From contig VIIQ02000002.1 of the NCBI GenBank assembly GCA_007449985.2, positions 186,001 through 250,000 of the forward strand: 64,000 nt of DNA, read 5' to 3'. The position numbers and the translations under genes were made by a program. The stretch comes from Desmodesmus armatus (lineage: Eukaryota; Chlorophyta; Chlorophyceae; Sphaeropleales; Scenedesmaceae). The notes under the pieces were generated by a model. That model was not told the DNA's origin. It was given only the letters and a program-made list of their open reading frames with translations, and searched no databases. Positions within the stretch are counted from its first letter, which is position 1. Every line of letters starts with the position of its first letter. Shown here piece by piece: positions 24,684-37,200 of the stretch.

Positions 24684-25741
24684 GCCTTGTGGGCGGGTGG
24701 ATTCTGAGCAGTGGATTTTGATCCACTTGTTGACTCTTGTGAACTGATGCACGCATGCAGACTCCCCACGCTAGTGCTGACAGTCTTGGAAGGCGACAAC
24801 TTGCTGCCATATCTTGGGCTCCCCGTGTTGACTGACTACGTGGCCATTTCATCAACTGTTTTTGGTTGGCACATGGAGCCCAAACACAGGGAATGCCATC
24901 GGTTTCAGACCTAATTTCCAAGCACAAAAACCTACACGTGCCGAATGTAAGATGTGCTCACAGCATTGCAAGTCCTGGAAGCAAATGAGCCTCAAGAGCA
25001 GCTTTGGTAACAGCTGTTTTGTGTTAGGCTATTTCGATCCATTGAGAAAGCAAAACCTGCAGAGTTACAGAAGGCTACTAAACAGAACCACACTCTTTGC
25101 CACTCCACGCATCCAATCAAGCACAGTCAGGCAGGTGGGCAACTTGTACAGTGGCACACAGAACAGAGAACCTGCCTTCCTGTGCAGCAAGCAAAGGCGC
25201 AAAGCAGCAGCCCTGCTAAACCACAAAGTCGCAGGGTTGGCTGCTCATAGCGCCACGGGCAGAAAACAGGGGTTTGAGAAAGCCACTGCCCACATGACCT
25301 TCTCATTGGCACATGCCATATCGCTGTGCCTGACCACTGCAGCTGCTAGCTAGCCCTCTGCTCGACAGCACTTGAATCTGCTGTAACAAAGCTGATGACA
25401 CTGATGCTGCTGGTGGGCTGAAGAAACATCGCCCGGAACGAGCGAAAGACAACACCTTGGAGAAGGCGATACAGCATTTACCTGCACAGGCACGCACATG
25501 AGGACATGTCAGTAAGAGCATGCAAGCAAGCACACATGTGTGACTATGGGCCAAGTCAGGCAAATGCAGCTGACTCATGCAGAGGTGCGAGTGCAGGACT
25601 GCATAGCAGCGGCAGCTGCCCCATGGCCCAGCTGCTGCTAGAAGACCAACCATGCTTTGTTACACAGGCAAAACTGCAGATTATCAGGCAACCACACAAC
25701 CGATGCATCCATGCAGCACAAAAACAGCAGCACACCCTCAC
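24684..25741. other. Convergent spacer between Nudix 2 and psaF
   Basis: 1.06 kb of shared 3' flanks. TTACA at 25660-25664 (TGTAA on the minus strand, 78 bases past the psaF stop) is a candidate psaF polyadenylation signal. No gene is supported; a 163-codon frame at 24862-25353 has no recognisable features. Confidence 0.45.
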
Positions 25742-27680
25742 TCACCGGGGGCTGACGGTGATGTTGGCCTCGCTCTCTGTGAGTGTGCCTGCCTTCAGCT
25801 CCTGCACAACCTGGACGGGCCAGGTGGCGCCCTGCCATGCAAACTTGATGGCCTGAGGGACATCGATGATGATCTCCTTCTCAGTGGGCTTGGACTCACT
25901 GCAGACGAGAAACCAACAGGGACATAGTCAAAGCAAGCTCAGTACAGGATGGAGGCCCTGTTCACCCGAAACCACCTGCTGGGTTGTCTACTATCACACC
26001 AAATGTGACCTATTCCAAGCTGCTGCACAACCTGCTGCTCAATGGGCATATTTGTCCAAGCAGAACCACAGATACGGGGCTGCCCGCGCTGCAGCATGCT
26101 GTCCCTGCTGCACATGCACTGCCAAGAACACCAGCAGAAGAAATTTCTGCAGGCCGGGCCTGACACGTACCCGCGCACAGCGTTGAGGTACAGGCGGCCG
26201 ACGTAGCCGATCCAGCCAGCAACGTACAGGAAGCCGAAGGTGGGGATCTGCACAAACACGCATACACAGCAGCCTGACAGTGACCAGCAGCACATGCGTG
26301 CATCAGGACCCTACGATAAACATGTCCGACAGCCTCAAGGTGCAATTAGGGATGAGCTGCCTGTCCTGAATGAACTGCAACCTTCCGACTGAACTGCAAC
26401 CCTGCCGACTGGCGTCTGCTGATGTGATGCTTGTAACTACTGCTGTAGGAGTGACTACTGCTGTGGGAGCAGTTACCACCTCGACACTGCTGCTGGTGGC
26501 TGCAACCCTGCCCCTCTGCCCAAGCCCCTTACAACCCCTCCGCATCCCAGGCTTTGATACTCACGAACACCTCTCCGGCGTGGCCGTACTTGAGGGCAAG
26601 TCCTGGGTCGCTGATCAGGTGGGGCAGACCGTCAGCACCGCACAGCAGGCCAGCCTTTGCGTAGTTAGCAAAGCGCTTCTCAGTCCGGTCCATGGTGGCC
26701 TTGAGGGCCAGAGCAGGGGCGCTCTCTGGGTCATACTGTGCACGGAAACAATCAAAACAACACCAGCATGCGTCAGCAACACAGCTGCCACGTTTGTGCA
26801 TGTCCCACTGCTCCTGCTTGTCTAGGCTGTTGCTGCTACTGCTGCTGCGACTGTGGTACATGCATGGTTGACGGGTGCACCCTAAACTGCGGTTGTACAG
26901 ACAATGTGGGAAGTACCAGCGACCCAGGCAGCAGGCGGATTGTATTGTGCGTGTGGAGTGCAGCTGCACAAACAACATCATTGGAACATTTGCGGTTGTT
27001 TCTTCCAGGCAGCTGCCATTCTGTGCACGACATGACCTAAGGACGACAACACAGCTGCTGCAGCACTGCAGCTGTCACACAGCGTCAGAACATACATGCT
27101 GCCCATAGGATCTGCCGGTCTGATGCTGTGTGCAACTGAAACAGTGCATGATGTGATAGTTGGCTGCGCTGAAGCTCCAGATCCAGCCAAGGCAAAGCAT
27201 GCTGGGCCCACCAGAACACCTACTACTGTTGATCACTGTCCCACTGCTCTGTCCAAAACGCAAACGCCTCGCAGCCGCTGCCAAGCTGTCAACTGCACTT
27301 TGATCAATCTTTAGAAGCTGCCATGCTGGCACGTACGTTCTTCAGACGCTTGTTGAGCGCCTTGAGCTCGTTCTTCAAGCGCTTCTGGTAGGCCTTGCTC
27401 TCGCTGCATGGGGTCAGACCAGAGATGTCTGCCTTTGCTGCGTCCACCTGGCCAAAGCCAATGACTGCTGCAAGGGCAGCTGCGGCCACGGCCTTGCTCA
27501 CATCCACCTGGCTGGTGCGAGCTGCAGCGCACACCACCGCCTTGCGGGGTGCAGCCCTGCTGGCTGCAGCTGTGGTGGGTGCCTGCATGCAGAAAACACG
27601 CCGTTAAGTCGCCTGCTGTGATGATATGAGACGCACCCAACAGGATACTGCTGCAGACCAACCTGGATGCGGAGGGCCAT
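25742..27680 (-). CDS. psaF: Photosystem I reaction center subunit III (plastocyanin/cytochrome c6 docking)
   Basis: Five exons on the minus strand, 27663-27680, 27337-27582, 26565-26735, 26171-26247 and 25742-25898, make exactly 223 codons (222 residues). Residues 1-57 form a bipartite presequence: a basic Ala-rich stromal part, then a hydrophobic lumenal signal ([13 protein letters not shown]) ending AKA. The mature protein would start at D58 ([14 protein letters not shown]) and have 165 residues, the normal length. The Lys/Arg-rich lumenal helix ([16 protein letters not shown]) is the eukaryotic docking site for plastocyanin or cytochrome c6. [20 protein letters not shown] and [17 protein letters not shown] (membrane helix) are diagnostic, and the end ITVSPR is conserved. 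The first coding exon is only MALRIQ. Confidence 0.97.
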
Positions 27681-28669
27681 GGTTTCTGCTCTGATGTGAT
27701 GAGATACGACAGGGCTCCTACTCCGTCGCTACCGTGAGACCTCTATCTTCCCAGATCCCGACATCCCACGCCAAACCCCAAACCCGTTTGACGAAGGCCT
27801 GCATCACGAGAAGGCAAGGAGTGGTTCTTATCTGGTCCAGCAAAACCAACCAAACTTACTTCAGAAGTCAACGTCTGGCAGCGAGGCTTGTCTCCCTTCC
27901 CCTCTTCATGTTCCACCCTGCCAATGCCAGGCTCTCAAAATGTGTTTGTGGGTCCGCCGCACTATTGTGAAGATGTTGTGTTTGTTGGTGTTACCACTGA
28001 AGGGATCCCCAGCACACATGACAGCACACATGACATTGTACTGCCCAGGTGGTGGAAGTGCAGCAAGCATACTGCTACACCATTGGGGCAGCACACGCAG
28101 GCCCTTTGGCACAATGCGAAGCTGCATTGATAAACGTTTTCTTGCTGGGAGTTGTGCATGTTTTTCCCTTCACTGGTGTGGGCCTCACCAACCACGAGGG
28201 TTGCAAGAACCTGTTGCAAGCAGTGACTGCCTGGCTCAATAGCGGGCCATGGAATATACATCCAGCAGCATTTTCAGGTTTCTCGTGGAAGCTCTATGGC
28301 ATGCTTTACCCCTGTCGCAAGCTGCAGACGGCTTCAGTCGTTGGCGGCCAGCCTGGCATCAGTGGCAACATGATGGGCATATCGTACTAGTCTTCTGGTG
28401 ATGCACGTGCTGCCATACACGTCCTTATGTTACACACTGATTTTTTTTGCCCAGCTGGCGTTGCTCCCTCTTGCTTCTGTGCTGGCAGTTGGAGTTGTAA
28501 CAGGCACAGGCATGAGTGTGGAATACCCAAGGAATCTCACAGCAGGGCACTTGTGACCCTGTCAGAATGGAAAGCAAGGGCTTGAGGAAACAGATCTGAC
28601 CCGTAGCTCGTGCTCCCGCTGATCAACCACTTTGCTTGCCAACATTGGACTTGTTGCTGCAGCAGTAGC
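27681..28669. other. Divergent promoter region between psaF and the reductase gene
   Basis: About 1 kb shared upstream sequence of psaF (minus) and the SDR gene (plus). A T10 tract lies at about 28440-28449. No convincing TATA box or open frame was found. Confidence 0.4.
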
Positions 28670-31600
28670 ATGGCTCCGACAGCCTGTGTGACGGGAGCCA
28701 CGGGTTATGTGGCCAGCGAGTTGATCAGACAGCTATTAGCTCGTGGCTACGCTGTGAAAGCCACTGTGCGCTGCGCGGTGGACGCACCACGACTGCAGTA
28801 CTTGCGGGACCTTGCAGATCAAAGCGAAGGCACGCTGCAGCTGGTGCAAGTTTCAGACATAGAAAACGCATCTGAGGCGCTTGATACTGCCGTTCAGGGC
28901 GTCAGCTACGTGTTTCATGTCGCTTCACCCTTCCGTTTTGATGGTGAGTGGCCTACTGCAGTTGCAGTTCTGATACAGCAGATGCATCGGCATGCACGCT
29001 TAACAGTGCATTAGCTTGTGTTGTGCCCTTTTTAATGACTCACAACACCAGCCAGCCCTGTCCCTGTGCTCCTGGTGCTTCTGTCTACTGTACGCCCACG
29101 CAGCGAGTTGGTTGGCCAGGGGTGGTGCAGTGAATGGGACGCAGCCAGCCCTTGATCAATCTCTGTGTCACTGTGTTGTGTTTCGTACAGGTGACCCAAA
29201 GCTTGACATTGTGCAGCCGGCTGTTGAGGGCACAAAGACCGTCCTGGAAGCAGCAGCAAAGCAGAAAGCAGGGGGCCTGAAGCGTGTGGTGGTGACATCC
29301 TCAGTATGTGGTGAGCTTCAGAGGTCACGCCCCCCTGTTCATGCATTACAACAACTGGCCTAGCACTGAACAGCCTATAGTGGCCTATCAGTAGCAGCCT
29401 GCCTGTAGTCGTGCCTGATCGGAGCACAGCGGCCTGTGCGTTTGTGTATCTTTGAGGGAGTGTCCAAGGTTATTCTGCCGCATGCAGTCTGACCTGCCTC
29501 CGCCCATGCAGCATCACGTCCTACTTTGCTAGCCGCTAGGCAGATTGCTACACGGTCTTTGCCCCATCCCATAAGCTGCATCGGCCTCGAAACTGTCCCC
29601 TTGACCCAATCTGTCCTCTCCGCCCCCGTCTCTGCCAACCCTGTGGTGCGTCCCTACTACGTACATGCCCACCCCTCTGCTCCCACCGCAGCCATTCACG
29701 ACATGAACCGCAAGCAGCAGCCCAAGCAGGAGTGCTACTGTGAGGAAGACTGGAACAACATCTCAGACATTGACACAGAGGCCTACTGGGTCAGCAAGGT
29801 GAGCAGCAGCAGCAGGCGCGCGCACGTGTGCAACTGTTTGCGGTCAGGTGCCACCCTTATGCCAGTGTGAGACAGCTGCTGTGAGCAGCGCCAGGATTGC
29901 CGACAAGCACCGCACTCTTGCTGTTGGTAGCAGGCAGGTGCAGATCGCTCTGCACTTCTTACTAGGGCAGAGCCACATGCGCAGCGGCATGCTGCGCATT
30001 TGCCGCTGCGTGGGTCAGGGTCCCGGGTTGTGCCTTAGCCAGGTTGCTCCATCCACATCCTCACCAGCAGGAGTATATATGGCAGTGCCTCAGCCATCCT
30101 GCAGGGTTCACTAGAACGCAAGTGCGTGCTGGCATGAATGCAGGCAGCCTGTGAAGTTCCTGCAGGTCAAGGGAGCTACAGCAAGCCAGCTCTTGCGTTT
30201 GCAGGCGCCGCCGGCTGCCGCCTGTGGCGGTGCAGCTGTGTCTAGGCTGCTCAACATGCTGTAGGCAAGGAAACCTACATCGCGGCAACATCAAGTGAAC
30301 CAATTTTTCTAAATTCCAAGCTGATGTGCCTTACCTCAACCCCGTAAGCATACCTTTCGATCAGTAGAATGGTCTTGGAAAGGTGCCGTCTTTGTTGCTG
30401 TGTGTGCAGGTTGAGGCTGAGAAGGTTGCATGGAAGCTGGCAGAGGAGCTGGGGCTGGATGTGGTCACCATACTGCCCAACTTTGTGCTGGTGAGCTGAT
30501 GGTTTTTGTGGGGTTTTGCACAAAAGGGAGTGGCGGAGTAGATCAAGGGGCTTGACGCTGGGCAGTGCAGCAAGCTTGATCAAGGCAGCAGTGGGTGCCA
30601 AGGTCATCTTCTGTGCTTGCGTGTGCTTTGGCAGTTGGAATGTGTTTCGGTGGCAAGGCATCGTATGTGTGTTGGATGTAGCACCAGGGCAGTGGATCAC
30701 ATGTCAGCACAGGGCATCACATGTCTGCAGCATGCGTCCCTTGACTCTGCCTGTTCAGCTGAAGCTAGTTGGGTTTCTCCTGCTGGCAACAGCAGGCGCT
30801 TTTCCTGCAGCACTACTTGGAGCATGTGCGCAACGGCAGGCACTGTCACCTGCTTGAGGTGCCTGGGGTTCCTGGATCACAACTCCTCTGCAAGCACTTG
30901 CAAGCAGCTGTTGTGCCGGATGCTGCACTGCGCTGCGCTGCACTAGACCATGCCAAGCTACATCGCGCACTGCCATGCATTTGAAATCTGTGCTGGTGCT
31001 GTCTGTTGTAAGCTGTGTTGCATGCTGTGCTGTGCTGTGCTGTGCTGCAGGGTCCTGTGATCAGTGGTGACCAGTCAGGTGGTGTGAGTGTTGGCTTCAT
31101 GAAGGGCATTTTGGAGTCACCTGCTGACAAGGAGTTTGAGGGCAACTGGACAGTCGTGGATGTGCGGGATGTGGCAGCAGCACACCTGCTGGCAGCAGAG
31201 AAGCCAGAGGCTAAGGGCAGGTATGGGAGGGGGCTACTTCCTGCAAGCTGCTCTCAGCATGGCATATACAGTTGGGCTAAAATCCCGCCGGGACTAAGCC
31301 ATGCAAAATACCAGTGTGGTATTTTAGGTCGTTTCTGGAAATGCACTCACTGCAGTTAGTGGCTAGCAGCAGAGAGCATCAGCAACACATTGACACATAT
31401 CCAACCCAAGTGAGGCACACCTGCTGCAGGACATGTACACATCAGACGTGCTGTGCTGCACGGTGATGCGTCATGCCGTACCATGTCACGCTGTGCTGTG
31501 CTGTGGTGTGCTGTGCAGGTACATCGTCAGTCAGCCCACCAGCATATCAGCCAAGTTCATCACAGACACCCTGAAAGCCGCCTGGCCAGCAGCAGCAGCA

Positions 31601-31762
31601 CTGCCAGACGGCAAAGATGCCGCAGACTCCCACATCAACAGCAGCAGGGCTGAGAAGGACCTTGGCTTGGAGTACACCCCTGTGGGTCACACCGTGCGGG
31701 ACATGGCTGAGTCACTGCTGAAGTGTGGCATTGCTAAGCCCAGCTGGTGGCAGAGCAGCTAG
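28670..31762 (+). CDS. Dihydroflavonol 4-reductase / cinnamoyl-CoA reductase-like NADP-dependent reductase
   Basis: Six exons, 28670-28943, 29191-29310, 29692-29798, 30410-30490, 31051-31220 and 31519-31762, give exactly 332 codons (331 residues). It is an extended short-chain dehydrogenase. The start MAPTACVTGATGYVASELIR carries the TGxxGxxA dinucleotide motif; ATVR follows with an Arg that commonly contacts the NADP phosphate. VSYVFHVASPF, VVVTSSV (catalytic Ser) and Y163-W-V-S-K167 (YxxxK) complete the active site. TILPNFVLGP and VDVRDVAAAHLLA are family hallmarks of the DFR/CCR/anthocyanidin-reductase group. Algal members reduce unknown carbonyl substrates, so a role in flavonoids or lignin should not be assumed. 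No targeting signal is visible, so it is probably cytosolic. Intron 3 is over 600 bases; intron 5 contains a small hairpin. Confidence 0.9.
31305..31325. repeat. Small perfect hairpin in reductase intron 5
   Basis: AAAATACCA and TGGTATTTT pair perfectly around GTG. TCCCGCCGGGA, another short palindrome, lies just upstream near 31283-31293. Confidence 0.7.
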
Positions 31763-33439
31763 CGCTAGCCCTGTAGGGCAGCATTATTGAGTTATGCTAG
31801 GTCGTAGGAAGAGTGCAACGACAGTAGCAGCAGTAGGAGCGGCGGAGACGGTATGAGGGAGGGGGCGGGGGGTGTTGACACAGGGGCTTGTGTGCCTTAG
31901 CTATTGGTAGTGTCAAAGGGCCTGGCCCGGCCTATCAATCTGGATGGACAGATACCTGCAGGCAGCAATGTTGAGCCCTTGCCAAGTTGTAACAGTGGGT
32001 GTGTGTGCAAGCTGCACGGGAGCATGCAGCTGCAGCAGGTTGCTGGCCTGTGTGGTTGTTCTCGCTTTGCTGTCAATGCAATCTTGCATAGTATTCACCT
32101 TGCCGCCAAACATGATATGGAGTGCCACAGCAGGGCACAGCAAGTGGTATCATTCTGGGGCTGCTGCTGTTACGAGTGTCGAGGTATGTACATGCACTTG
32201 CAAGGCATGCAGGTCTATTCAGTCATGTGTTCAGGGCACGTTTGTGCTGTTGTTTTGGGCCAGGTTGAGCCTCCGGCAGCGGACGTCACAGGCGCCTCAA
32301 CTGCAGTGATTGTCAAGGCTGGACGCTGCATCCTTGGGCATTGTGGGGCGTACCATCTACTTGGCTGTGCTGCAGCCTGTGTGAATGGGCAGTTCACCTT
32401 GCAGCTGACCTCTACAAAGCTCACACCTAATTAGCGCTATGGACAGATGATGCCCACACAGCCTCTAAAGTCATCAGCAATTGATGCAGATGCAAAGCAA
32501 GCCAAAAGACAATTACAGCACACTGGCCATGGAAGCTCCATAACAGCTTGGTTCCTGCACGTGTAGGTGCCACCCTTGCAGCAGCTTGGCAGCAACATGA
32601 GAGGTGGATGCTGCCAATCAGCAAGCTCCAGTGTGGTTCTCATTATGCGAGCTGCTTCACATATTATTACAAACATAACAGTAACGCCAGGGCCATGCTG
32701 CCCTCTGTAGGGGCGTGGTGTTTGGAGGGCGCCGCCATAATCCCCCTTGCTGAACATCATAACTCGTTGCCTGATCATGCTGTTGAGTTGTACAGTAGAA
32801 GTCAAGGAGAAATCCTCGTGAATGGCTCCTGCAGGACACTTGTTGACACTTGCATTCACAGCTGTCAAGCAAATTGTCATGGGGTGACAAATGTGAGTTG
32901 CTTTGCACAGCAGCTTCACATGTGCAAGTAGCCAGCTTGATCGCATCCAGTCTGTCGAATTTTTGTCCCTTTTCACTGGACCGTTGCGTGAGCATCGCAC
33001 TTTGGTCAGAGTGTTCCGTATACATCTTATCTGTCCCCAGTCATCCGGTGCGCCATTGACCTCGACAACCAAACAATACGTTGACAGGTGTACACAAATC
33101 AACCTTGTAAAGCTGGTGCGGCCTCCCCGGCTGTCGCGGGTTCCTGACAGCAGCAGGTAAGGGCCTACTGGTTGACTGGGTCTGACAGTGTTGAAGGACG
33201 ATGATGCAGTGGCTACCACAACTACTATCGCTGCAATTGAGTAAAGCAGTGCATTGCGTGTTTTGATGGGGAAACGTGCAGGCAGGGAGGGCGGGAGTGC
33301 AGGTGACATACCTCTGCTCTACTCAATATGTGTGCAGTGCAGATGGGTGTGGTGAACAACAGCCGCAGCACAGCCTCGTTATCCCGTTCCTTGCTGTTGC
33401 TGCCTTGTCTGCCGCTGCCACCAGTCACTCTTGAGGATC
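31763..33439. other. Spacer between the reductase and collagen-like gene 1
   Basis: 1.7 kb. TGTAA at 31988-31992, 226 bases after the reductase stop, is a candidate polyadenylation signal. The only notable open frame is the minus-strand one at 32437-33309, listed separately with low confidence. Confidence 0.4.
32437..33309 (-). CDS. Possible membrane protein ORF, uncertain
   Basis: An uninterrupted 290-codon frame from a real ATG (33309-33307), head-to-head with collagen-like gene 1 and 130 bases from it. Residues 1-17 are Pro/Arg/Lys-containing, followed by a hydrophobic run (LLYSIAAIVVVVATASSS, about residues 21-38), like a type II membrane anchor or signal anchor. The rest has no recognised domain and looks compositionally random, with many Cys and Met. 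The 5' part may be a true exon with the later part read through an intron. Long chance frames are frequent in this CA/TG-rich DNA, so I would not rely on it. Confidence 0.25.
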   Translation of the reverse strand: MSPALPPSLPARFPIKTRNALLYSIAAIVVVVATASSSFNTVRPSQPVGPYLLLSGTRDSRGGRTSFTRLICVHLSTYCLVVEVNGAPDDWGQIRCIRNTLTKVRCSRNGPVKRDKNSTDWMRSSWLLAHVKLLCKATHICHPMTICLTAVNASVNKCPAGAIHEDFSLTSTVQLNSMIRQRVMMFSKGDYGGALQTPRPYRGQHGPGVTVMFVIICEAARIMRTTLELADWQHPPLMLLPSCCKGGTYTCRNQAVMELPWPVCCNCLLACFASASIADDFRGCVGIICP

Positions 33440-34216
33440 ATGGCACAGTTTTGTGCCCTGCTGCTGCTGGCACTGCTGGTGATGGGAGCATCAGCCCGTC
33501 AGCTGCGGCAGGAGGCCACTGAGGATGTTGCCTCCGCACCCACAGGCACATCTGGCGGGGGTGGACCTAGCAAAAGCGCGCCCAGCCAGGCCCCGGCCCC
33601 AGATGTTGCCTCGCCCAGTCCAGATCTCGCCCCAACAGACCCAGCTTCACAAGCAGCGGGTGATGGCACAGTTGCAGTTGGCGACGAGGCCACCAACACA
33701 CACAGCTCATACCGTGGTGGCTCAAAAGGGTGGCAGGGCTACAGGTACTACAGCGCTCCTGCACCGTACGGCCCCCCTGGCTACCCATCAGGAGGTGGCC
33801 CAGGGCCCCCGGGCTGGCCCGGGCCTGCCGGCCCCCCTGGGCCTCCAGGGATGCGAGGCCCGCCTGGCTTCCCTGGTCCCCCAGGTGCTGACGGTCGCAT
33901 TGGGCAAACAGGGTTGCCAGGTCCCCCAGGCCCAACCGGCCCTGCCGTCTCTATAACCTGGGCGAGGTTTCCTGTCACGCTTACCATACCGGCCCTGAGT
34001 TTTGGGGTGGGACTTTCTCCAGACTGCCCGGGCGCCACCAGCGTGGCGGCCTGCGGCTGCAGTACACTCGGCGCCACAGGCACAGTCACATCTTTGGTGC
34101 TCTTGGACGTCAATCCCGATGATGCGGCCAAACCCAAATGGTGCCGATGCGCATACGGGAACGTAGATGCAGAGGCGAGCACTGAAACATTTTTTGTGCA
34201 CAGGGCATGCGCGTGA
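33440..34216 (+). CDS. Secreted collagen-like protein, copy 1
   Basis: One exon, 258 residues from the first good ATG. Residues 1-19 ([19 protein letters not shown]) are a signal peptide, probably cut before [11 protein letters not shown]. An Ala/Pro/Ser/Thr-rich stalk follows. Then comes a conserved Tyr/Gly block ([17 protein letters not shown]), and then about 16 near-continuous Gly-X-Y triplets rich in GPP ([20 protein letters not shown] onward), i.e. a short collagen-like triple-helix segment. The C-terminal about 85 residues hold paired Cys motifs (CPG, ACGCS, CRCAYG, RACA) and may be a trimerising or matrix-binding cap. An extracellular-matrix or cell-wall role is inferred. Two paralogues lie at 37668 and 44816 on the same strand with the same layout. 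Confidence 0.85.
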   Translation: MAQFCALLLLALLVMGASARQLRQEATEDVASAPTGTSGGGGPSKSAPSQAPAPDVASPSPDLAPTDPASQAAGDGTVAVGDEATNTHSSYRGGSKGWQGYRYYSAPAPYGPPGYPSGGGPGPPGWPGPAGPPGPPGMRGPPGFPGPPGADGRIGQTGLPGPPGPTGPAVSITWARFPVTLTIPALSFGVGLSPDCPGATSVAACGCSTLGATGTVTSLVLLDVNPDDAAKPKWCRCAYGNVDAEASTETFFVHRACA

Positions 34217-37200
34217 AGCAGCTGAGGAGCAACACCTACATCACAGCCAAAGCCATCAAGCATTCCCTGACCATTTGCTGCACCGTCAGGTGTGGCAGTC
34301 AAGTGGCATGTGGGGTTGCCCAGCCATGCATGTCCTTTGAGTCAAAGGCACAGCCTTCACTGTGTGTTTGTCAGTGACTGTGGTCCTGGCTGCAACACGT
34401 CCTGTTGTGCAAGGGCACGTGATGCGTCAGAGAAGGGTTGTGCATGGACATGAGTCTGCACTGCTGTGTCTGGGCTGCTGCTTAGCTGTGTTGGCGCGTT
34501 TTGCCACACTGCTGCTGGCTGATGCGTATGTGTATTATGTGGGCCAGCTGGCTTGTGTCTCTTCTGAAGTGTCCTCTGAAGGTGTATGATGTGTCCTGAG
34601 GCTGGTGCTGGCAAACTCCCATGTGTGATGTTGTTTTGTGCGGGGTTTGCACAGACCTGTTGCTTGCTGGGGTGCTGCTGAGCTGAAGGTCTGTGTGGGC
34701 ACCCGCTGACTGTGCACAGGGAGCTGCAGCATATACTATAATACTATACATATACTATAATACTGCCTAATGGCACAGCGGGTCGTTTGTGTGTGCTGAC
34801 ATGTGACGGCACAAGCAGGCTTTTCTTTACCGGTGGTTGGTGTTTCGTGTGTGAGCGTGATGGTTGCAATCGATGCATTACGGCAGCATGACTCTTGGCA
34901 CACCGCGTGGTGTATTGTGCTGTGTTCAAGTGTAGTGCAAAGTATCTGAGGTGTGCATGCTGCCAACACGTGTGTCTCTCAAGTGTTTCCCGGCATGCAT
35001 GCAGGTGCATAGACGCACAACGATAGTCTGCATCAGCTGTGTGTGGCGGCTGCTGAACGATGGGTGTGTGATGGTGGACAGTGTGTGGAACACTGCAGGA
35101 CACACCGATTAGCTGGGTGTGGGATGCAGCACTGCCAACACTACTGATGCAGCACAGGGTGCTGCTCAGTCATGTGCTGTTGAGCAGCAGACCTGCACCG
35201 CCTTGCAGGTGCAGGTCTGCCTACACACACAAATACAAGACAACACATGCGAGTCTGTGAGGTGTGGCACGTGTCAGCATAATGTATTGGTATGGGATGG
35301 TGCAAACCCAGTTACATACTTCTTTCTTCCATGGGGCATGGTTGGTGCTTGGCTCATGTTGAGAGCGCCTTCTGTTTGCTGAGCCTGGAAACAGCTGTGA
35401 GCAGGCCAGCAGGGTTTTGGCCCCACTCACCGTTGGTGCTGGCAGACCAGCACCACTGTGAACACCTCCCCTGCATGCTTAAACCCAACATGGTGATGTG
35501 TTGTCGAACCTGGTTGCCCTGCATGTTTGTCAGTGGGCGAAAGTGTGCATGGTGTTCGCTGTCGAGTGAAGCATTCTGGTGTTGGGCGGGTGGTGTGCTT
35601 GTTTGGCCGTCCCATGGCCGTGCCATGGCCAGTTGGTCTGCCTGGCTGTTTGGCCTTCAAAGCTGCTCCACACGTGAATACAACGTATGGCCAGATCTGG
35701 ATGGTCTAGACCTGCAGTGACTTCTGAGAGTGCTGCAGGCATAGTATGTACAGTAGCTGCACTGTTGCAGCTGAATCCATCACCGAGTGCATATGTGTTG
35801 GCAACGTTTGAAGCTCAATTGGCAGTGACTTGTTTGGCACTGACTCACCCAGTTTGATGTGATGCGCAGTGCGCGGAAAACAGTTCCCCTGTGGGTCGCC
35901 ACCTGAAGGTGTGGCTGTTTTGCAGAACAGCAGGGCATGCCGAGGCTATCCGATCGGCTGTGAAAGCCTGTGTGTATGGCAGTTCTCACTCTTGTTCTCT
36001 CTCTTTTTCTCTGCCTTCCCCTCCCTCCCTGTGTGTCCCTGTTTCACTTTGTGTGCTGGTTGTCATACTTGAGAGGTCCTGTCTCATCGTACCTGTGTGC
36101 ACGTCAGCAGCAGGTATTGCCTGTGCTGTCACATGCTGACAACAGCTGCAGGCAGTGATGGCCGATCAGTCGTGCTGATGGTCCCACGCACCTGCATAGG
36201 GTTCTCATCAAGCCCTTGCATTGAAGAGTCATGTGTTGTATTGGAGTTGTGTGTATGTGACGTACTGGAGTTTGAGAGTTTTGTGTATGTAATTTGCCAG
36301 GCTGGATGGCAGGTGGTTCTGACTGGGTCATGCCTGCAGGCCCTTGAGGCATGAAGACCTCGCATATCTGCTCACCAGACCTATTCAATAGTATTGTGAT
36401 CTAGGGGCTGCCAATGCAACTGCAGTGTGCCTGAGGGGGCCCTTGTTCCAGCCTTGCGCTCCTGCTGCTGTGCATGTAGTCAGCCGGACTGCAGGACTAA
36501 GCAGGTCATGCTACAAGTAGTTGCACAGGACAGCTTGTACAAGGGATGTGGCCCGGGCCCCCTTGAAGTTCAAGGCTTTCGCACGACTTGCCAACACCCT
36601 TTGCACTTGCCTTTGCTCGTATGATGGGGTGGAGCAGTATGCTGTGTTGCAGCTGATGTGTTGCTGCATGCCTAGCTGTTGTGGTCGCACCTGTGCTGCA
36701 CTGCTGTTTCGCTTACCCCCCCCCCCCGCCAGCACACAGACAGCATGTAGCAGCACCTTGGGTGGTGGAGTGCTGCAGGTTGCACGGTAACATGTAGCGG
36801 TTGTCGTGCACTGTGGTGCTTTTGGTTGCAGCAGGCCCCTCCTCAACGTGCAGGTGTGCAGTTGTCACCCTGCCACGTGACTACCTGGGCACAGTTTTCT
36901 CTTGGCCACTGGCATATCCTGCTGTAACAGTTACTGATGTTGTGTGCGTTCAACACCGATGATTTTTTTCTTTGGGAATGGCCCCACAGTCAGCAGTCTG
37001 GCCACAAACAACATGTGCCTGAGGAGTGACCCCCCCCCCCCCCCCCCAACATGTGGGTTGACTCAATCTGAGGGCGGAGCCTGAGTAACAGTGAGCTGCA
37101 AACACTGCACGGAACAACGCTAGTTCCCTTAACTGATATATGTTTGAGGTCTACCGCCCCGTCATTGTCGTAGCTAGCTCTCGGGGTCACTGATCGTATC

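Noticed and set aside
33567..34302. Long minus-strand frames with Gly/Pro repeats opposite the collagen-like genes
   Set aside because: Gly-Pro codons are largely self-complementary (GGNCCN), so the antisense strand also reads Gly/Pro. Only the plus strand has a signal peptide and a conserved layout.
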